In this document: positions 32,830 through 37,628 of the stretch, piece after piece
Numbering within the stretch: the first letter of the stretch is position 1
Layout: each line of letters opens with the position of its first letter
Assembly: GCF_001039355.2 (NCBI RefSeq)
Contig: NW_019775758.1
Location: 408,813-446,440, forward strand
Direction of reading: 5' to 3'
Source: Lingula anatina
Taxonomy: Eukaryota > Brachiopoda > Lingulata > Lingulida > Lingulidae
Length of the DNA: 37,628 bases
Position numbers and translations under genes: made by a program
The notes under the pieces: model-generated
The model's input: the letters and a program-made list of their open reading frames with translations, nothing else
What the model was told of the DNA's origin: nothing
Database searches by the model: none

Positions 32830-33196
32830 GTAAGTTGAAAGTTGAGGAACTCCTTCAGTCAGTTTTTCCTTGGATTGAATAGCCAAAGCACTGGGACTAA
32901 TGTTTGTTCAGTTTTTCTTCTTTCCCTTTTTTTCTTGACTAAATTTGATGGACCAGAAATTGTTCCCAGAATATCTATTTACTAGTACATTGCAAAGTTG
33001 TGTTATGTTATAATGAAGTGTCTATCTTCAGACTGACACTTCAGAAGTTCGCGTGTTTATAAATATGCAGTAAGACAATGAAGCTGTGTCATTTTGTGTG
33101 AGCGTTTGTGTGCGTGAGTATGTGTGTGTGTGTGTTTCTGTGTCTGTCAAACAAAAGGTGGTCAAAAACCATTATAATATTTGTCCCCCCCCCCAG
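32830..33196 (+). other. Intron 18 with GT-rich tract
   Basis: This contains a GT-rich stretch at about 33095-33145 and ends in a poly-C acceptor tract (CCCCCCCCCCAG). Confidence 0.85.
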
Positions 33197-33382
33197 GTAT
33201 CTGCCCCAGTCCTCCCAGTGTAAACGGAGCAGCTTTCAGTCCCCTGAAGCAACAGTACACAGAGGGCGATGTCCTGACCTATGTCTGCTCGTCAGGATTC
33301 ACTCCAACGTCTGGCAGCAATAGAGCCACGTGTACAAACTCTGCCTTTGCTTGGGGTGCTGATGGCGCCCTCTTCTGTGCAG
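33197..33382 (+). CDS. Coding exon 18: CCP/sushi module 11
   Basis: This encodes residues 1202-1263, C-x27-C-x14-C-x14-C. It starts GICPSPPSVNGAAF, and the split codon gives glycine where most modules have alanine. The C-terminal half, SSGFTPTSGSNRATC with AWGADGALFC, lacks the GTS motif of modules 3-10. No N-glycosylation sequon is seen. The following 256-base intron contains (GAT)n at 33396-33411 and (TAA)n at 33487-33535. Confidence 0.95.
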
Positions 33383-33486
33383 GTAAGCCGAAGATGATGA
33401 TGATGATGATGATAACATTTTCCCAGCACTTGCATTTTTAACAACTGACTGCTTTATTGTTTCTCTAACATAATCATCATCATCAT

Positions 33487-33535
<49 letters not shown>
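33487..33535. repeat. (TAA)n trinucleotide microsatellite
   Basis: About 16 pure TAA units in the intron between CCP11 and CCP12. Confidence 0.97.
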
Positions 33536-33539
<4 letters not shown>

Positions 33540-33638
33540 CAACAACTAATATGGATGAATAGCTACATGAGTGGAAAAATGTCATTTGCTCTTGTTTTAA
33601 TAAAAAAGTAACTTTTCAAATTAATGAACCACTTCCAG

Positions 33639-33830
33639 CCAACTGTCCTAGCCCTCCTACCATTCAGGGAGCATCCATTACTACAAATTCAGCAACATTC
33701 ACTGAGGGAGCAGTTGTTGATTACACGTGTAACTCTCCTGGCTTTGTACAGGTGAACGGCACTAGTTCTCGTGCCACGTGTTCTAACAGTACCTTTATCT
33801 GGGGAGCTGGAGGCCCCATTGAGTGCCAAG
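33639..33830 (+). CDS. Coding exon 19: CCP/sushi module 12
   Basis: This encodes residues 1264-1327 (64 residues) and is the longest module: C-x27-C-x16-C-x14-C, with an extra proline in NSPGFVQ. Two sequons are present, VNGTSS and SNSTF. The central part, SITTNSATF, differs from the usual TFSPA-GPY, so this is the most diverged of the middle modules. Confidence 0.95.
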
Positions 33831-33919
33831 GTGTGTTAGAGTATTAGGGTAGTTTAACTTTGACTGAGGAAATCCTGGGTATGTGTTTTAAATTGCATAT
33901 GCTTGCATGTGTGCTTGTT

Positions 33920-33962
<43 letters not shown>

Positions 33963-34499
33963 ATTCATATTAATAAACACATGTAACAGAGAGAGAGAGA
34001 GGAAAAAAGACTGAGATAGAGTGAGAGAAAGAGATAATTAAAAAAGTGAATTAAAACCATGTGTGTTTTGACAATTAATTTAAAAGTAAACTAGTCAAAG
34101 CATGAGCTGAAAAAGGTGCATTTGTATGCATAATCAAAATTTTGTCTTGATTATCATATAATAATACAAAAACCTAACTGTAACAGAAGAATAACTTCTT
34201 TTTTAATGTGCTATGTAGTTATTAATGCTTTAAGTAACACTTTAAGCAGCATGTAAAATAACTTGATCTCTGTACATGAAGTAGTAGCTGGTAATGAATA
34301 TTTACACATTGTTCCATATAATAACCATATTCAGTGTGGTATTTTAGGACTTATTTCACTTCTTTGGGGCAAGCTACAAGAAAGAATGAAGCCTCTTCCC
34401 TCAGGCCCTTTTATGTGACTTTTTTTGATTAATTTTAACATGATATGGTTCAGACAGTGCAATATAATATTAATAAACTATTAAATTTTTGTGCCGCAG
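33831..34499 (+). other. Intron 20 with (GT)n
   Basis: This 669-base intron holds a (GT)n run at 33924-33961 and a short (GA)n run at 33990-34001. Nothing else is recognised. Confidence 0.9.
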
Positions 34500-34688
34500 C
34501 AACTTGCTTGACAGCGCCAGTGGTTGCCGGGGCCACCGTCACCCCGGCACAAGGGTCTTATGTCGAGGGAAGTGTACTGACATATGCCTGTAACAGCAAC
34601 TACCGACAGGTCACCGGAACCAGCACCACCGCTAGATGCACCAATGGTGTCTTTGTCTGGGGAACTGGTGGTGCCACCAGGTGTCAAG
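34500..34688 (+). CDS. Coding exon 20: CCP/sushi module 13
   Basis: This encodes residues 1328-1390, C-x27-C-x15-C-x14-C. Sequence: LTAPVVAGATVTPAQGSYVEG, then NSNYRQVTGTSTTARC and FVWGTGGATRC. Glycine-proline before the conserved tyrosine is changed to glycine-serine, and the glycine after C2 is replaced (NSN). The acceptor GTGCCGCAG has only a modest pyrimidine tract, but the phase and module length are exact. Confidence 0.95.
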
Positions 34689-34892
34689 GTACGGGATTAC
34701 ACTCTTTGCTTTTTCCTTTTTATTTCAATATCTGATTGTCTGTAATAATAACTTTTTGGTGATTCTTCATTTTAGGTAGTGCAAACGCCATTTTCATTAA
34801 GGCCACTGTCTGTTTTTTTTACCACTAGATATTATAATCATGCTATAATTTCTTTTAGCTGAAATGTTTTTACATTATCATGATTTTTTTAG

Positions 34893-35081
34893 CTTTATGT
34901 CAGAGCCCACCAGAGGTCGTTAATGCAGGGTTTGTCACTCAGGCCTCAGGACCTTTCATAGAGGGCGACACTGTGACATACGCTTGCACCACTGGGTTTG
35001 TCCAGACCAGTGGCTCGGCTTCGGTCAGATGCACTAATGGCACATTTGACTGGGGTGTGGTCGGGAGCATGGTGTGCCAAG
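34893..35081 (+). CDS. Coding exon 21: CCP/sushi module 14
   Basis: This encodes residues 1391-1453, C-x28-C-x14-C-x14-C. Modules 14 to 16 share this shifted spacing and so form a subgroup. Features: QSPPEVVNAGF, GPFIEGDTVTYAC, TTGFVQTSGSASVRC. The sequon TNGTF lies just after C3, a position no other module uses. Donor CAAG|GTTAAC is weak. Confidence 0.94.
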
Positions 35082-35416
35082 GTTAACATTGATTTTGAAT
35101 TATCTTTAAATTTTAATTTTTTTTCTCATGTGATTACTTACTAATGCCTGTCTGTGGTCATGCATATTAAAATGTTTAGAAGTATTGAGCTTTTTAACCT
35201 AATGGTTGCACTAAAATGTTCATGCTTAATTTTGTTATTATTACAAAGTATATTAACCTAGAAAGATGTTAAGCTTGAATTAATCACAAGTTGCATTAAA
35301 TGATTTAAAACTGAAAAACAATAACAGCAGCCTACAAAAGAACATAAAGCAGCCTAAAATAGCTCATAAAAAATGCATGCGATCCAGAGTAACAAATATT
35401 ATATCAACATTTCCAG
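35082..35416 (+). other. Intron 22
   Basis: A 335-base AT-rich intron with no recognised element. Confidence 0.9.
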
Positions 35417-35605
35417 CATCATGTAATAGTATCCCAGAAGTCCAAGGGGCGAGTTTTAATTCGTCTGCAGCTTCGCCCTATGTCAGTGGAGATGTACTGA
35501 CCTACAGTTGTAATACTGGTTATATACAAACAAGTGGGAGTTTGACTGCACAGTGTCAGAATGGAAGTTTTGTATGGGGTATAGATGGCGCTCTTGTCTG
35601 TCAAG
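35417..35605 (+). CDS. Coding exon 22: CCP/sushi module 15
   Basis: This encodes residues 1454-1516, C-x28-C-x14-C-x14-C. Sequence: NSIPEVQGASFNSSAASPYVSG, where serine replaces the glutamate conserved in most modules. Then NTGYIQTSGSLTAQC and FVWGIDGALVC. It has isoleucine in place of the first proline of the PPxV motif. Confidence 0.95.
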
Positions 35606-35946
35606 GTGGGCTTTAACATTGTGGCTTTTTCTGACTTGCTTTATATTGCTGTAGTTTAAAGATAATGATAAGAAAAAATGACAAGATCTGTGTGGCACTG
35701 ACATGCGATAAATTTATAATGTTGTTTGTTTTAACAAAAAATGTGTAAGCATTATTAACATGTCATGTACAAGAGCTTTTTGTGTGTTAACACTTACCTG
35801 CAAATGTGTAACTAAAATATGTTATATTTCATAACACAATTATATATCTTTATTCTTTTAATGTGGCATATAAGAGTAAAAAATATGACACATGACAACT
35901 GCTTATGAACTAGTCACTGTTAAAAAGACATGCTGTCTTGTTGCAG

Positions 35947-36083
35947 CAGTCCAAGCCCTGGTCATTGTGGTAGTTGTGATTGCATTAGGTTTGATTGTGC
36001 AGGGTTGTGATTGCCCTACATGCAATTGTGCTAGGTGTGATTATGCTGGTTGTGATTGTGTTGGTTGTGATTCTGTAAAATAA
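35947..36083 (+). CDS. Speculative alternative terminal exon: membrane segment plus Cys-rich tail
   Basis: An acceptor (GTCTTGTTGCAG) ends at 35946. Reading from it in phase 1, as every CCP junction requires, gives AVQ, then a hydrophobic run ALVIVVVVIALGLIV, then a tail of five-residue Cys-Asp units and a TAA at 36081-36083. Spliced from CCP15 this would make a short membrane-anchored isoform. Against it, the sequence is a GT-rich minisatellite that produces Val, Ile, Leu, Cys and Asp by composition. No AATAAA is seen before the CCP16 exon. Only a transcript could settle it. Confidence 0.15.
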
Positions 36084-36165
36084 TTGTGTTAGATTGTGAT
36101 TGCACAAGCTGTAATTGAATTGTGGGTGATTGTGTGGGGTGTGATTATTCTTAATCACTATTGCA
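35953..36165. repeat. Minisatellite with a 15 bp GTTGTGATTGTGxTG unit
   Basis: Successive imperfect units of 15 bp (TAGGTGTGATTATGC, TGGTTGTGATTGTGT, TGGTTGTGATTCTGT) are clear in the centre. They become less regular towards both ends. Confidence 0.8.
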
Positions 36166-36184
36166 CAAATTGTGCCTATTTTAG

Positions 36185-36373
36185 CCACCTGTGCCCAGGG
36201 TCCTCCGACCGTCCAGGGAGCCTCTTTCAATCCGGCCACTGGTCCATACCTGGAGGACAGTGTGGTCAGATACGCCTGTCAGTCTGGCAATACTCAGACA
36301 GGGGGCAGCACTGCAGCCAGATGTAGAAATGGTGTGTTCACCTGGGATGCACCTGGAGTTTTGAACTGTACAG
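36185..36373 (+). CDS. Coding exon 23: CCP/sushi module 16
   Basis: This encodes residues 1517-1579, C-x28-C-x14-C-x14-C. Sequence: AQGPPTVQGASFNPATGPYLED, QSGNTQTGGSTAARC, FTWDAPGVLNC. The WGTGG turn is replaced by WDAPG, the strongest change at that site. Donor ACAG|GTGAGT is a strong consensus. Acceptor CTATTTTAG directly follows the minisatellite. Confidence 0.95.
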
Positions 36374-36627
36374 GTGAGTAGGTACAGAGCTGTCAGCGTG
36401 ACATTAACATGACTGTGCTTCAACAGTTCATAGCTTAAGAAAGTATGATAATGCTTTGTCGCAAGGAGAGGTTTATTTGTTAATATTTGCTGTGTCATTG
36501 TAGGTATTAGGAAGTTTATATACATTTAATGCACATATCTCTTAAATTGTGAAAAGCTTTTTTTATTGAATTTATAAGGACAATATTTTTGTTTAAATTA
36601 CAAAGTTTGTGTCTCATCTTGCCTCAG

Positions 36628-36813
36628 TATCCTGCACAGTGCCACCTACTGTCCAGAGAGCAGACTTCTCACCTGATCAGGGCCCATACCTAGATGGCAC
36701 CGCAGTCACCTACGCTTGCTCAGGAAGCAGTGTCAGGACCTCTGGCAGTGATGTGGCAACGTGTCAAGATGGGAATTACGTCTGGGGATCCGGAGGGGCA
36801 CTTGTTTGTGAAG
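36628..36813 (+). CDS. Coding exon 24: CCP/sushi module 17
   Basis: This encodes residues 1580-1641, C-x27-C-x14-C-x14-C. Sequence: TVPPTVQRADFSPDQGPYLDG, SGSSVRTSGSDVATC, YVWGSGGALVC. Arginine replaces the glycine of VxGA. The junction codon is valine (C-TVS-C) instead of alanine. The 254-base intron before it contains nothing notable. Confidence 0.95.
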
Positions 36814-37023
36814 GTACAGTGGGTGCAAAAATCTGAACGAATTTTTTTCATCTCAACCTCTACTGACATTTCACATTTGTGATTTTCTGATGAAGGATGC
36901 TTCTTTGATAGCCCACTGATGGCTTGTTGGATTTTTGTCTGAGTTCTGCTGTATTACTCTTAAAATGTATTTGACATTGTGTTTTAATGCAGTATAAACT
37001 AAAAATTATTTCCATCCTTACAG

Positions 37024-37209
37024 CTGGTTGCCCTGGAGACACTCCTAATGTAGCGGGGGCATCACATTTCCACGTAGGGACTTACACAGAGGGCGCCAGG
37101 GTCACATACTTCTGTCTCAATGGCTCCACCCAGACTGGAGGTAGCAGTTCTGTAATCTGCCGAAATGGAAATTTTGTCTGGCAGAATGGCCAACCCATTA
37201 TATGTCAAG
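37024..37209 (+). CDS. Coding exon 25: CCP/sushi module 18
   Basis: This encodes residues 1642-1703, C-x27-C-x14-C-x14-C. Sequence: PGDTPNVAGASHFHVGTYTEG, LNGSTQTGGSSSVIC, FVWQNGQPIIC. NGS after C2 is a sequon. This is the most diverged C-terminal half in the array, with WQNGQP in place of WGTGGA. Donor CAAG|GTATTT is weak but correctly phased. Confidence 0.94.
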
Positions 37210-37623
37210 GTATTTGGAAATATTTTCATTTATTTTAAGCAGTTGTTCAGATTCCCAATTTGAAAGTTAATCCAGGATAGAGACATCAAAAAGTTACAAA
37301 AATTATATTAGTTGATCACAGATTGAGAATTACAAATACTGAAGATGTATAACTTTCCCTGACAGAATATGCATATCTTTAACATCTTCAAGATTTCTAA
37401 TCACATGAAGCATCACAATTAATGCATTACATTTTAGTAAAATATGCCATGCTCAATAATTGGGCATTCATTTAAATAGCTAAATATATTTTGGTTATTG
37501 TGCGGAAATATAAGGTTAATTTTTTAATGAAAAAGGAGAGAAAGCATAAAAAAATTAATTATCATCCTGAACAAATATTTGAACCCAAGCAAACTTACAA
37601 AAATCTCTTTCAATTTTTCCCAG
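37210..37623 (+). other. Intron 26
   Basis: A 414-base AT-rich intron ending in CAATTTTTCCCAG. No other element is seen. Confidence 0.85.
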
Positions 37624-37628
37624 CATCC
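37624..37628 (+). CDS. Coding exon 26: start of CCP/sushi module 19, cut by the window edge
   Basis: After an acceptor TTTTTCCCAG, the five remaining bases CATCC complete GCA TCC (Ala-Ser) in phase 1. These are the two residues that precede the first cysteine in modules 3, 4, 7 and 15. The gene therefore continues to the right. Confidence 0.75.

Larger units (their letters stand above)
35606..36184 (+). other. Intron 23 with a 15 bp minisatellite and a possible alternative last exon
   Basis: A 579-base intron. Its 3' half is a G/T-rich minisatellite (35953-36165). A plausible acceptor at 35946 opens a frame that ends at 36083 (see the separate entry). Confidence 0.75.
11395..37628 (+). other. 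Gene span: secreted vWA-EGF-TSP1-EGF-CCP mosaic protein, right end open
   Basis: Twenty-six coding exons joined by phase-compatible GT-AG introns give one open frame of 1705 codons starting at 11424 and running off the window. Domain order is signal peptide (about residues 1-20), vWA (about 30-215), EGF (about 220-256), five TSP1 (about 260-530), EGF (about 534-565), then CCP modules from 576 onward. The product should enter the secretory pathway and act outside the cell or in the matrix. vWA and TSP1 domains commonly bind protein or glycan ligands, and CCP arrays form extended stalks and binding surfaces. No transmembrane segment lies in the constitutive exons. The real C-terminus, and so whether the protein is anchored, is beyond the window. 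The function is inferred from domains only. Confidence 0.9.

Noticed and set aside
28821-33535. Tandem repeats as a possible CRISPR array
   Set aside because: They are uninterrupted microsatellites without spacers, in a eukaryotic gene with spliceosomal introns.
35892-35946. ATG-initiated start of the open frame over intron 23
   Set aside because: The part before the acceptor at 35946 is ordinary intron with no start context. Only the part after the acceptor is kept, as a speculative alternative exon.
11424-37628. Calling the gene SVEP1 or a thrombospondin
   Set aside because: TSP1 repeats between two EGF domains do not fit SVEP1 as I know it. Thrombospondins have a different N-terminus, type 3 repeats and a C-terminal lectin-like domain, none seen here. 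No symbol is assigned.

Overview
The window is animal nuclear DNA. It is AT-rich, with long GT-AG introns, many simple repeats and small fold-back elements. It carries most of one large plus-strand gene for a secreted mosaic protein. Domain content, intron style and apparent high heterozygosity suggest a marine invertebrate (a mollusc-like lophotrochozoan or an ambulacrarian); I cannot name the species or phylum.

Region 1 (1 to about 10.0 kb) is intergenic. I see no convincing gene there. It is dominated by two near-perfect direct duplications, 2122-2575/2577-3001 and 4769-6940/6945-9146. Each pair is separated by a single N (2576 and 6941), which points to unmerged haplotypes in the assembly rather than biology. 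A palindromic MITE-like family occurs at 4239-4514 and 4905-5146, with the latter repeated at 7081-7339.

Region 2 (about 10.05 to 26.7 kb) holds the 5' half of the gene. It has a probable non-coding first exon, then exons for a signal peptide, a von Willebrand A domain with an intact MIDAS (two exons), an EGF domain, five thrombospondin type 1 repeats (two exons) and a second EGF domain. An 8.7 kb intron (14956-23617) holds a CpG-rich block with a TATA-like box and clustered Myb-type motifs, plus fold-back repeats.

Region 3 (27.4 kb to the right edge) is a regular array of CCP/sushi exons, one module per exon. Eighteen are complete and the nineteenth is cut by the window end. All are phase 1-1, 183-192 nt, and linked by exactly three residues between modules. 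CCP3 to CCP8 arose by recent local duplication in the order A-A-B-B-A-B.

Joined, the exons give an open reading frame of 1705 codons that continues past the window. The predicted product is an extracellular, adhesive, rod-like protein: vWA-EGF-TSP1(x5)-EGF-CCP(x19 or more). I do not recognise it as a named orthologue. SVEP1/polydom shares vWA, EGF and CCP modules but is not known for TSP1 repeats in this position.
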